This document shows, one piece after another, positions 10,015-20,227 of a stretch of DNA of 64,000 bases (within the stretch, counting starts at the first letter, position 1; the number at the start of each line of letters is the position of its first letter). The DNA is taken from NCBI GenBank assembly GCA_022414725.1, contig CM039467.1, forward strand, positions 10,863,744-10,927,743, read 5' to 3'. Position numbers and translations under genes: made by a program. The notes under the pieces were generated by a model. It ran no database searches, had not been told where the DNA came from, and was given only the letters and a program-made list of their open reading frames with translations. The DNA is from Microglena sp. YARC. Taxonomy: Eukaryota; Chlorophyta; Chlorophyceae; Chlamydomonadales; Chlamydomonadaceae.

Positions 10015-11881
10015 ACAAGCACACCCTCCCTCCCACCTTCCCCACCCTACCACACACCCTCCTCCCTACAGACCCTCCTCCACACCGGTAGTGGTGCAGT
10101 TGAGAGAGCCCCCCACTTCCACACATAATCCCTCCCCCCCCCCCCCCCCCCCCCCCACACACACACACCCCCACCCTCCTACCCCCCCACACCCACACAA
10201 ACACACAAGCACACACCACACACCCTCCTCCCGCAGACCCTCCTACCCACCCACCCACCCACCTCCTACCCACCCTCCACACACGCACTCTCCTCCCCAC
10301 AGACCCTCCTCCACACCGGTAGTGGTGCAGTTGAGAGAGCCCACCACCTCCACACATAATCCCTCCCCCCCCCCCCCCCCCCCCCCACACACACACACCC
10401 TCCTACCCCCCCCCCCACACACACACACAAACACACAAGCACACACCCACACACCCCTCCTCCCGCAGACCCTCCTAACCACCCACCCACCCACCCACCC
10501 TCCTACCCACCCTCCCACACACTGCATTCTCCTCCCACACAGACCCTCCTCCACACCGGTAGTGGTGCAGTGGAGAGAGCCACCACCTCCACACATAATC
10601 CCCCCCCCCACACACCCACCCACACACCCACCACACACACACCCACCCTCCTACCCACCCACACACACACCCTCCCTCCCACCCTCCCACACACCCACAC
10701 ACCCTCCTCCCCCAGACCCTCCTTAACACCGGTAGTGGTGCAGTGGAGAGAGCCCACCACCACACATAATCCCCCCCCACCCCCACCCACACCCACACCC
10801 ACCCACCCTCCTACCCACCTACCCACACACCCTCCCTCCCACCCTCCCACACACCCACACACCCTCCTCGCCCAGACCCTCCTTAACACCGGTAGTGGTG
10901 CAGTGGAGAGAGCCCACCACCACACATATCCCCCCCCACCCACACCCACACCCACACCCACACCCACACCCACACCCACACCCACACCCACACCCACCCA
11001 CCCTCCTACCCACCTACCCACACACCCTCCCTCCCACCCTCCCACACACCCACACACCCACCTCCCCAGACCCTCCTTAACACGGTAGTGGTGCAGTGGA
11101 GAGAGCCCACACCTCCACACATAATCCCCCCCCCCACACACACACACCCACACCCACACCCACCCACCCTCCTACCCACCTACCCACACACCCTCCCTCC
11201 CACCCTCCCACCCTCCCACACACCCACACACCCTCCTCCCCCAGACCCTCCTTAACACCGGTAGTGGTGCAGTGGAGAGAGCCCAGCACCTCCACTCATA
11301 ATCCCCCCCCACACCCACCCACCCACCCACCCACCACACACACACCCTCCTACCCACCCACCCACCCACCCTCCTCCCACCCTCCCACACACCTCCTCCC
11401 CAGACCCTCCTTAACACCGGTACTAGTGCAGTGGAGAGAGCCACCACCTCCACACATAATCCCCCCCACACCCACCCACCACACACACCCACCCACCCAC
11501 CCACACACACACCCTCCTACCCACCCACCCACCCTCCCTCCACCTCCCACACACCCTCCTCCCCCAGACCCTCCTTAACACCGGTACTAGTGCAGTTGAG
11601 AGAGCCCACCACTCCACACATAATCCCCCCCCCCCCCCACCCCCCCACCCCCCACCCCACCACCACCCACCCACCCACCCTCCTACCCACCCACCCACCC
11701 ACCTCCCTCCCACCCTCCCACACACCCTCCTCCCCCAGACCCTCCTTAACACCCGGTACTAGTGCAGTTGAGAGAGCCCACCACCTCCACACATAATCCC
11801 CCCCCCCCCCCCCCCACACACCCTCCTACCCACCCACCCACGCACCCTCCCTCCCACCCTCCCACACATCCTCCTCCCCAG
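9851..11881 (+). repeat. 5' echo array: truncated copies of the exon at 11882
   Basis: Eleven partial copies of the start of the next exon lie at about 9851, 10072, 10303, 10543, 10716, 10876, 11070, 11245, 11404, 11568 and 11739. Each is preceded by an acceptor (cag, or tag in the first), reads accctcct then about 45 exon bases to gagagagccca, and dissolves into C-rich filler built on acccaccc, cacaca and poly-C. Spacing is about 140-240 bp. The first copy extends furthest into the exon (to about 9965) but carries a TAA. The copies grade in sequence toward the real exon. Confidence 0.85.
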
Positions 11882-12328
11882 ACCCTCCTTAACACCGGTA
11901 CTAGTGCAGTGGAGAGAGCCCACCACCTCCAAGAGGAGCTCTCCGACATGATCCTCGAACTCGGTCGTAGGGCAGACACAGGTGGCCCCCAAGTTTCTGC
12001 CGCCCTCATGCTCACCGCCCTCCACGAGAGCCCCCCCTCCTCCCCCTCAGGGGGGCCCCGCCCCCCTGCCCAAGGCTCCCCAGGCCCGCGTGGGGGGGCT
12101 GCTTCCAAGACCCGTGGGCAGGGGCTGCTCCCCCTGGGCGCAGCCCCCCCCCTGCCCAAGGCAACCAAGCTGGCGGTGGTGCCGCTTGATGCCCAGGTGT
12201 TGAAAGCTTTGCAGAGCGATGGTGAAATTTTGAAGGGGATGGTGGTGAAGGAGGTCCAGGCTGTCAAGTCGTCGGTGGCCCAGATGGAGGCGCTAGCTGG
12301 CGTGTCGTCTGAGACCAGGCAACTCAAG
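11882..12328 (+). CDS. Exon, helical/coiled-coil segment
   Basis: The acceptor cag precedes 11882 and the donor gtggga follows 12328. The exon is 447 nt, 149 codons, phase 0 at both ends. It begins TLLNTGTSAVERAHHLQEEL, then a Pro/Gly-rich stretch (residues about 50-95), then a helical part with VPLDAQVLKALQ, MVVKEVQAVKSSVAQMEALA and SSETRQLK. The heptad-like spacing of V/L/A suggests a coiled coil. There is no catalytic motif. Echoes of its 5' edge lie upstream and of its 3' edge downstream. It is likely an internal exon of the gene starting at 4900, though that linkage is inferred from strand, phase and spacing. Confidence 0.6.
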
Positions 12329-13444
12329 GTGGGATTTTTTTTTTGTGAGTGTGAGAGTTGCGTGGGATTGTGTGAGTGTGTGGGTGTGGGAGTGTGGGAG
12401 TTAATGTGTGTGTGTGTGAGTGTGGGAGTGTGGGAGTTTATGAGTGTGTGTGTCAGTGTGTGAGCGTGTGAGTGTGTGTGTGTGTGAGTGTGTGAGTGTG
12501 TGTGTCAGTGTGTAAGCGTGTGAATGTGTGAGTGTGCGTGTGAGTGTGTGAGCGTATGTGTGTACGAGTGTGTGTGTGAGTGTGTGAGTGTGTGAGTGTG
12601 CGAGTGTGTGTGTGAGTGTGAGTGTGAGTGTGTGTGTCAGTGTGTGGTGGCGCCGCTTGATGCCCAGGTGTTGAAAGCCTTGCAGAGGAATTGTGAGACG
12701 CTGAAGGGGATGGTGGTGAAGGAGGTCCAGGCTGCCAAGTCGGCGGTGGCCCAGATGGAGGCGCTAGCTGGCGTGTTGTCTGAGACCAGGTAGCTGAAGG
12801 TTGGATTCTCTTTAAGTTTTGTGTGTGAGTGTGTGAGCGAGTGAGTGTGTGAGTGAGCAAGTGTGAGTGTGTTTGTGTGTCAATGTGTGAGTGTGTGAGT
12901 GTGGGATTGTGTGCGGTGACCCAGATAGAGGCGATAGCTGGCGTGTCGTCTGAGACCAGGCAGCTGAAGGTGGGTTTATTTAGAAGTTATGTGTGTGAGT
13001 GCGTGTGTGTGCGTGAGCGAGTGTGTGAGTGTGTATGTGTGTGTGTGGTGTGTGAGAGTGTTTGAGCGTGTGAATGTGTGAGTGCGGGAGGAGTGTGTGT
13101 GTGGTGTGTGACTGTGTTGTCTGGGACCAGGCAATTCAAGGTGGGCTTATGTTCGTGTTGTTTTGTGTGTGTGTGGTTATGTGTGTGTGTGTGGTGTGTG
13201 AGAGTGTTTGAGCGTGTGTGTGTGTGTGTGTGAGTGCAGGAGGAGTGTGTGTGTGGTGTGTGACTGTGTTGTCTGGGACCAGGCAATTCAAGGTGGGCTT
13301 ATGTTCGTGTTGTTTTGTGTGTGTGTGGTTATGTGTGTGTGTGTGGTGTGTGAGAGTGTTTGAGCGTGTGTGTGTGTGTGTGTGAGTGCAGGAGGAGTGT
13401 GTGTGTGGTGTGTGACTGTGTTGTCTGGGACCAGGCAATTCAAT
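12329..13444 (+). repeat. 3' echo array: truncated copies of the exon ending at 12328
   Basis: Five copies of the exon's 3' end plus donor, in (GTGTGA)n filler: 12645-12799 (about 155 bp, LDAQVLKALQRNCETLKG, with an in-frame TAG at 12791 where the exon has CAA), 12915-12969 (about 55 bp), and three of about 28 bp ending at 13140, 13292 and 13444. The copies get shorter with distance. The last three are embedded in near-identical 152-bp units. All but the final one keep aag followed by gtgggc or gttgga. Confidence 0.85.
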
Positions 13445-14770
13445 GTGGGCTTATGTTTGTGTTGTTTTGTGTGTGTGTGGGTATGTATGTGTGTGTTTAT
13501 GTGCGTATGTGTGTGGTATATGGTTGTTTTGGTTGGTTGGTTTTGGTTTGGGGGTCCTTGTGAAAGCTCCGAGGAAAGAGGTTTCCACATCTGGTGTTGG
13601 GTTGGTTTTGTGCATGGCTTTATGTATTGTGTGGTGTGGTTTGGTTTGGTTTGGTTTGGTTTGGTTTGGTTTGGTTTGGTTTGGTTTGGAATGGTGTGGT
13701 GTGTGGTTGGGTTGGGTTGGGTTAGTTTGGTTTGGTTTGGTTTGGTTTGGGGGTCCTTGTGAAAGCTCCATGGATAGGGGGTATCAACACCTAGGGTTTG
13801 GGTTGGGTTTTTGAGTGTGTGTGTATGTGTGTTTATCTGCATTTATGTGTGTATGAGTGAGGTTTGGTTTGGTTTGGTTTGGTTTGGTTTGGGGGTCCTT
13901 GTGAAAGCTCCGTGGAAAGTTTTTTTTCAACATCTGGGGTTGGGTTGGTTTTGTGCATGGCTTTATGTATTGTGTGGTTTGGTTTGGTGTGGTTTGGTTA
14001 GGGGTTCCTTGTAATTCCGCGGATCCAGGTATCAACACCTGGGGTGGGGTTGGGTTGAGTTTGTGCATGGGTTTATGTATTGTGTGGTTTGGTTTGGTTT
14101 GATTTGATTTTGTGTGGTTTGGTTTGGTTTGGTGTGGTTTGGTTTGGTTTGGTTTGGTTTGGTTTGGTTTGGTTTGGTTTGGTTTGGTTTGGTTTTGGTT
14201 TTGTTGGTTTGGGGGTCACTTGTAATTCTGCGGATCCAGGTATCAGCACCTGGGGTGGGGTTGGGTTGAATTTGTACATGGGTTTATGTATTGTGTGGTT
14301 TGGTTTGGTTTGATTTGATTTGGTGTGGTTGGTGTGGTGTGGTGGTTTGGTTTGGTTTGGTTTGGTTTGGTTTGGTTTGTTTGGTTTGGTTTGGTTTGGT
14401 TTGGTTTGGTTTGGTTTGGTTTGGTTTGGTGTGGTTTGGTTTGGTTTGGTTTGGTTTGGTTTGGTTGGTTTGGTTTTTGGGGGTCCTTGTAATTCTGCGG
14501 ATCCAGGTATACCTGGGGTGGGGTTGGGTTGAGTTTGTGCATGGGTTTATGTATTGTGTGGTTAGGTTTGGTTTGGTTTGGTTTGATTTGTTGTGGTTTG
14601 GTGTGGTTTGGTTTGGTTTGGTTTGGTTTGATTTGTGGTTTGGTTTGGTTTGGTTCGGTTCGGTTTGGTTGGTTTGGTTTGGTTTGGTTTGGGGGTACTT
14701 GTAATTCTGCGGATCCAGGTATACCTGGGGTGGGGTTGGGTTGAGTTTGTGCATGGGTTTATGTATTGTG
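13445..14770 (-). repeat. (TTTGG)n array with seven inverted exon-edge copies
   Basis: Long (TTTGG)n tracts separate seven copies of a 35-45 bp block at about 13551, 13751, 13891, 14001, 14211, 14481 and 14691. Read on the minus strand, each block resembles aggtgttgatacccctatcc followed by ggagctttcacaagg. That is the 5' edge, with acceptor ag, of the exon at 22873 on the plus strand. So this segment is an inverted copy of that exon's echo array. Blocks vary in length, from full to missing the middle. Confidence 0.8.
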
Positions 14771-15000
14771 TGGTTTGGTTTGGCTTTGTGCATGGCTATG
14801 TGCATGGGCTTTTCCATGGGTCTGTGCATGGGTCTGTGCATGGCTTTGTGCGTGGGTTTGTGCGTGGGTTTGGGTTGGTTTTGTTGGATTGGTATGGTTT
14901 GATTTGGATTGGATCGGTTTTTGTTTTTGCTTGTTTGTCTGTTTGGGTTTTCTTTGTGGGGGGGTGGGGGGTGGGGGGTGGGAATTATAACACAAAACCA
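14771..15000 (+). repeat. 12-bp gtgcatgggttt-like repeat and G-rich tail
   Basis: 14785-14880 holds about eight copies of a 12-bp unit such as tgtgcatgggtc. 14880-15000 is TTGG-rich, then has a G-run cluster at 14958-14980. No gene is supported. Confidence 0.6.
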
Positions 15001-16439
15001 ACAGCCTTGCCCTCTTTTAAATGTTGACCCCACACCCCACCACAAGCACGGCCCCACCCACCCACCCACCCAGATTCTGATGACCCCAGACTATGACAAG
15101 CATTCAATATGTAGGACAGGGCCTGCCACTCTCTTCCCCACCCACCCATCCATCACCACCACCACCACCACCACCACCACCATCCACCCATCCACCCATC
15201 CACCACCACCACCACCACACTATCACCCATCCACCCATCCACCCACCACCCCCCACCACCACCACCCATCCACCCATCCACCCATCTACCACCACCACCA
15301 CCACCACACCACCCATCACCCATCCACCCATCCACCACCACCCACCACCACCACCACCACCACCACCACCACCACCATCACCCATCCCCATCCACCACCA
15401 CCACCACCACCACCACCACCACCACCATCATCACCCATCCACCCATCCACCACCACCACCACCACCACCACCATCACCCATCCACCCATCCACCACCACG
15501 ACCACCACCACCACCACCACCATCACCCATCCACCCATCCACCACCACCACCACCACCACCATCACCCATCCACCCATCCACCACCACCACCACCACCAC
15601 ACACCACCACCACCACCACCACCACCACCACCACCATCACCCATCCACCCATCCACCACCACCACCACCACCACCACACCACCACCACCACCACCACCAC
15701 CCACCCATCCACCCATCCACCACATCCACCACCACCACACCACCACCACCACCACCACCACCACCCATCCACCACCACCCATCCACCACCACCACCACCA
15801 CCACCACCACCACCACCACCACCACCACCACCCCACCATCCACCCATCCACCACCACCACCACCACCACCACCACCACTATGACCCATCCACCCACCCAC
15901 CACCACCACCACCCACCACCACCACCACTACTACCATCCACCCATCCACCCACCCACCACCACCCATCCACCCATCCACCCATCCACCACACCACCATCA
16001 CCCATCCACCCATCCACAAGCATCCACCCACCCACCACCACCCTACACCCCCACTCTCCCACCCACCCAGGTGCTGTTGACCCAGACCCGTACAGCAATT
16101 GAAGAACTGGGAAAGTGCCTGCCACTCCACACTCACCACCACCAACCACCACCTACACCAACACCATCACCCACCCACCCATCCACCCACCCCACCACCA
16201 CCCTAAACCCTAACCACCCAGGTGCTAATGACCCAGACTCGTACAGCATTGAAGAACTGGGAAAGTGCATGCCACTCGATGACGTTCAAAATAAAACAGC
16301 TACCATCAAATTTACTTGTGCTCTTGCCCGTGTCCTCCACCCACACCCTCAACACTCACACACACATGTTCAACCCACCCACCCACCACCCACCAACCCA
16401 CCCACAACCCACACCCACCCCACCCACCCACCCACCCAG
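15001..16439 (+). repeat. 5' echo array of the exon at 16440, in (CCACCATCC)n
   Basis: Three partial copies precede the real exon: 15074-15135 (ATTCTGATGACCC, most diverged), 16071-16132 (GTGCTGTTGACCC, with one extra A that shifts frame) and 16222-16340 (GTGCTAATGACCC, the longest and closest). Each follows cccag. About 900 bp of (CACCAC)n and (CCATCCAC)n lie between the first and second. Similarity and length both increase toward the exon. Confidence 0.8.
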
Positions 16440-16649
16440 GTGCTAATGACCCAGACTCGTACAGCATTGAAGAACTGGGAAAGTGCATGCCACTCGATGA
16501 CGTTCAAAATAAAACAGCTACAGTCGGATTTACTCGTGCTGCTGGCCGTGTCCGCAACCCAAGACCAGCTGATGAGCCACATGAAAGTGTTGGGGGGAGC
16601 TATGGACGAGTGTGACACTCACATAAGGAAGACTGAGGAGGGCGTACAG
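16440..16649 (+). CDS. Exon, helical segment
   Basis: The acceptor cag precedes 16440 and the consensus donor gtaact follows 16649. The exon is 210 nt, 70 codons, phase 0 at both ends. It reads VLMTQTRTALKNWESACHS, then KIKQLQSDLLVLLAV, then DQLMSHMKVLGGAMDECD and [10 protein letters not shown]. It is amphipathic with heptad-like hydrophobics throughout, so an alpha-helical or coiled-coil segment is likely. I do not recognise the family. Truncated copies of its start lie upstream and of its end downstream. Confidence 0.65.
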
Positions 16650-16953
16650 GTAACTATTCTCACACACACACACATTCCATCACCACCACCACTGCACACC
16701 ACCACCACCAACAACAACAACACCAGCTGCTGCACCATATGAAAGTGTTGGGGGGAGCTATGGACGAGTGTGAGGTTCACATAAGAAAGACTGAGGAGGG
16801 CTCACAGGTAACTACTCTCTCTCACACACATACACATGCACACACAAAACACCACCACCATCACCACCACCACTGCACACCACCACCACCACCACCACTG
16901 CACACCACCACCACTTCCACCACCACTAAGACCAGCTCCTGTGTCATTCGAAA

Positions 16954-16987
<34 letters not shown>

Positions 16988-17055
16988 GGGGGGGGGGGCT
17001 ATGGAGGAGTGCGACACTCACATAAGAAAGACTGAAGAGGGCGTACAGGTAACTA

Positions 17056-17090
<35 letters not shown>

Positions 17091-17473
17091 ACCACCACCA
17101 CCACTACCACCACCAAAACCAAAACCAAGACCAGTTAATGGGACACATGAAAGTGTTGGGGGGAGCTATGGATGAGTGTGAGGTGCACATGAAGAAGACT
17201 GAGGAGGGATTGCAGGTAAATACTCTCACACACACACGCACACACACGCACACCACCACCACCACCAACACCAACACCATCACCACCAACACCAACACCA
17301 ACTCCAAAACCAGCAAAGTCAGATGCAGCTGTTGGTGGGAGGTATGGACCAGTGTGACACTCACATAAGGAAGACTGAGGAGGGCGTACAGGTAACTACT
17401 CTCACACACACACACATGTACACACATACCACCACCACCACCACCACCACTGCACACCACCACCAACAACAGC

Positions 17474-17522
<49 letters not shown>

Positions 17523-17617
17523 GCAACAACAACACCAGCTGATGGGACACATGAAAGTGTTGAGGGGAGCTATGGGCGAGTGTGAGGGGCATAAAGAAGA
17601 CTGGGGAGGGATTGCAG
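16650..17617 (+). repeat. 3' echo array of the exon ending at 16649
   Basis: Five copies of the exon's last 60-84 bp, each followed by a donor: 16724-16807, 16986-17048, 17132-17215, 17311-17391 and 17536-17617. They read MKVLGGAMDECEVHIRKTEE or close variants and end cag/gtaact, except the last, whose donor has become ttatct and whose frame is broken. The first, third, fourth and fifth are preceded by cag. The filler is (CA)n, (CCA)n and (CAA)n. Confidence 0.85.
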
Positions 17618-17624
17618 TTATCTA

Positions 17625-17634
<10 letters not shown>

Positions 17635-17682
<48 letters not shown>

Positions 17683-18490
17683 CACACACACCACCCCAAC
17701 CCAACCCCAACCCCAACCCTAACCATAACCCCAACCCCAACCCAATCTCCAACCTTATCCCCAACCCCAACCCCGACCCTAACCATAACCCCAACCCCAA
17801 CCCAATCCCCAACCCTATCCCCAACACCAACCCTAACACCAACCATAACCCCAACCCCAACCCAATCCCCAACCACAACCACAACCACAACCACAACCCT
17901 AACCATAACCCCAACCCCAACCCAATAATCCCCAACCCTATCCCCAACACCAACATTAACACCAACCATAACCCCAACCCCAACCCAATCCCCAACCCTA
18001 TCCTCAACACCAACCATAACACCAACCACAACCCAACCCCAACCCAATCCCCAACCCCAACCCCAACCCCAACCACAGCCCTAACCATAACCCCAACCCC
18101 AACCCAATAATACCCAACCCTATCCCCAACCCCAACATTAACACCAACCATAACCCCAACCCCAACCCAAGCCCCAACCCTATCCTCAACACCAACCCTA
18201 ACACCAACCATAACCCCAACCCCAACCCAATCCCCAACCACAACCACAACCACAACCACAACCCTAACCATAACCCCAACCCCAACCCAATAATACCCAA
18301 CCCTATCCCCAACACCAACATTAACACCAACCATAACCCCAACCCCAACCCAATCCCCAACCCTATCCCCAACACCAACCCTAACACCAACCATAACCCC
18401 AACCCCAACCCAAGCCCCAACCCTATCCTCAACACCAACCCTAACACCAACCATATCCCCAACCCCAGCCCCAACCCCTCCACACAAAAA
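17635..18490 (+). repeat. (CA)n then telomere-like CCCCAACC minisatellite
   Basis: 17635-17690 is (CA)n. 17690-18480 is built from aaccccaaccccaaccc, accaaccataa, caatccccaaccctatcc and occasional aaccctaacc words. A longer unit ending in ataacccccaa-type blocks recurs with a period of roughly 90-190 bp. The minus strand is G-rich (ggttggggttggggtt), so G-quadruplexes are possible. It sits inside the gene, not at a sequence end. Confidence 0.7.
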
Positions 18491-18609
18491 AAGTAAACCA
18501 AAACTAAACCAAACCAGAACAAAACAAATCAAAACCTAAATCTAACCCGAACCAAAACGAAGTAAAACAAACCTACCCTAACAAACCAACACAGACATAT
18601 GCACACTCA

Positions 18610-18850
18610 CACACACACACACCCAAACCCAAACCCAAACCCAAACCCAAACCCAAACCCAAACTCAAACCAAACCAAACCAAACCACAGGTGTTGATAC
18701 CCCTATCCGTGGAACGTTTTGCAAGAACCCCTAACCCAAAACAAAACAAAACGAAGCAAAACAAAACAAAGCAAAACAAAACAAAGCAAAACAAAACAAA
18801 ACAAAACAAAACAAAACAAAACGAAACAAAACAAAACAAACAAAACCAAA
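18610..18850 (+). repeat. (CCCAAA)n, one exon-edge copy, (AAACA)n
   Basis: 18619-18664 is (CCCAAA)n. At 18691-18725, after acag, there is a plus-strand copy of the 5' edge of the exon at 22873 (gtgttgatacccctatccgt). It is followed by (AAACA)n to about 18850. It is one member of the echo family seen inverted at 13.5-14.7 kb. Confidence 0.75.
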
Positions 18851-19031
18851 TAAACTACGCACATACACATATTCCGGACAGACCGCAAAATGTACCGCTT
18901 TTATTTCACGGGAGCACCCGTGTAATTGAGGCGTATGCTATATTACGCGATGAAAATACCGTGAAATCGAGTTTCAGGGCGATATTAGGGTTTGGGCCCC
19001 TGGGCTCCACCTAGGGCTTACTACCCCTTAA

Positions 19032-19861
19032 GGGTGTCCAAAAGTAATCAATCAAGCGTCCATAAGTAACTATTATATGGCTTTGGGATGCTCCCAAATC
19101 ATTGCCACTTAGACCTTAGGGTCCAAGCTTCCAGGTCTGGATAGGGGAACCCTATATCCAGCTTGGGTGGGTGGGTGCTAGCATGAACGTGAGTGAGCTG
19201 TGAACTAGGGGTACTGCTAGTTTTTAGGGTTTACAACTTTTAAATCTGGGGAAAATACAGGATGCGTTTTTTTTCTCTTGACCACTGTCTTTTCATGTTA
19301 GGTGGGGCTAGCTTGTTCACTCGTGTCTTGCTCAGTTGTGCCTTACCACGAACTGGTTGGTGGTTGGTGGTCGGTGGTTGGTTGGTGGTTGTGCCTTACC
19401 ACTTACTGGTTGGTGGTTGGTGGTTGGTTCGTTGGTGGTTGTGCCTTACCACTTCCTGGTTGGTGGTGCCATTTTTTGTGACTAGTCACAAAGTGTGTGT
19501 GTGTGTGTGTGTGAGGGGGTGGGTGATGTAAAATCTGCAGGGCCAAACTCTTCACACTTGTGGACCTTTGACCACAAAGGCCTTCCATAGCAATACAGTT
19601 TGGAACTGAAGGGGTAGGTAATTGAGTGTTACATGAATATAAACAAATAAATTCGGGGTACCAACTTTTGTGCCACATGGAAAAGTCATAAAAGTCGGAG
19701 GGCCCCCCTAGCAAAAGGCTGGCATACATGTGCTATAAACCAGAGCACTGCGAACGCTACAAAGGAGCCATAGAGAAGTATCACAGGGAAATATGACTAA
19801 TTAATCAAGATGTTGGGGGGGTGAGAGATAGCAATAGGTGTATTATTACTTTTGGACACCC
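19032..19861. mobile_element. Candidate non-autonomous TIR element
   Basis: GGGTGTCCAAAAGTAAT at 19032-19048 is a perfect inverted repeat of 19845-19861, giving an 830-bp element. Inside are about three copies of a ~57-bp repeat (19340-19470) with ttggtggttggtgg and tgccttaccac. There is no transposase ORF. I see no convincing target-site duplication (ttaa on the left, atac on the right), so the superfamily is open. Confidence 0.45.
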
Positions 19862-19979
19862 ATACCCTGCCGCCTGCCGTCTGACGGCTCAACGCCAAGC
19901 AGAAACTCTCGATAATTTTGCTTTCCCCAGATTGCATGGTGTAGCCCCTCGATAGATCCCTTCAGGGACGTCTGCGCCC

Positions 19980-20027
19980 AGGTAGCTCAGGTAGCTCAGG
20001 TAGCTCAGGTAGCTCAGGTAGCTCAAG
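19980..20027 (+). repeat. 9-bp repeat (gtagctcag)5 at an acceptor
   Basis: Five copies of gtagctcag run directly into ctcaag, which serves as the acceptor of the exon at 20028. Every unit junction reads cag then gta, so the tract offers several alternative AG sites three codons apart. Confidence 0.75.
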
Positions 20028-20227
20028 GCTGCTGATGGAGGGGAGCCTAGTGCAATGGAAAAACAGCTCGCCTTGGATTGGATTGCGGCGAGACAGAAAT
20101 TGTCTGAGGCCGTGGGCAAGAGGGCCAGACCGCAAGGCTGCAAACGAGGCCGAGGCAGAGGACGGGCAGAAGTGGCTGAGGAAGATGACGGGGAGGAAGA
20201 ACCAGCATTGTCATCTGGTGATGGTCT
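20028..20227 (+). CDS. Exon, basic then acidic segment (5' part, interrupted)
   Basis: Starts after ctcaag. It reads AADGGEPSAMEKQLALDWIA, then RQKLSEAVGKRARPQ, a basic CKRGRGRGRAE stretch, and acidic EEDDGEEEPALSSGDG. The KRGRGRGR run could bind nucleic acid or act as a nuclear signal. The exon is cut at 20228 by a transposon whose 8-bp target duplication is GATGGTCT (20220-20227). The same frame continues at 21606 after the insertion. Function unknown. Confidence 0.6.

Noticed and set aside
9932..11819. Long Pro/Thr/His and Gly/Cys/Val ORFs on both strands
   Set aside because: They are translations of (CCCA)n and (CA)n filler in the echo array and cross several splice-edge copies.
15093..16742. 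549-codon Pro/His/Thr ORF
   Set aside because: It is (CCACCATCC)n low complexity. The true coding parts are short blocks in other frames.
17690..18480. True telomere
   Set aside because: It is internal, irregular in unit, and flanked by exon echoes on the left and exon-edge copies on the right.
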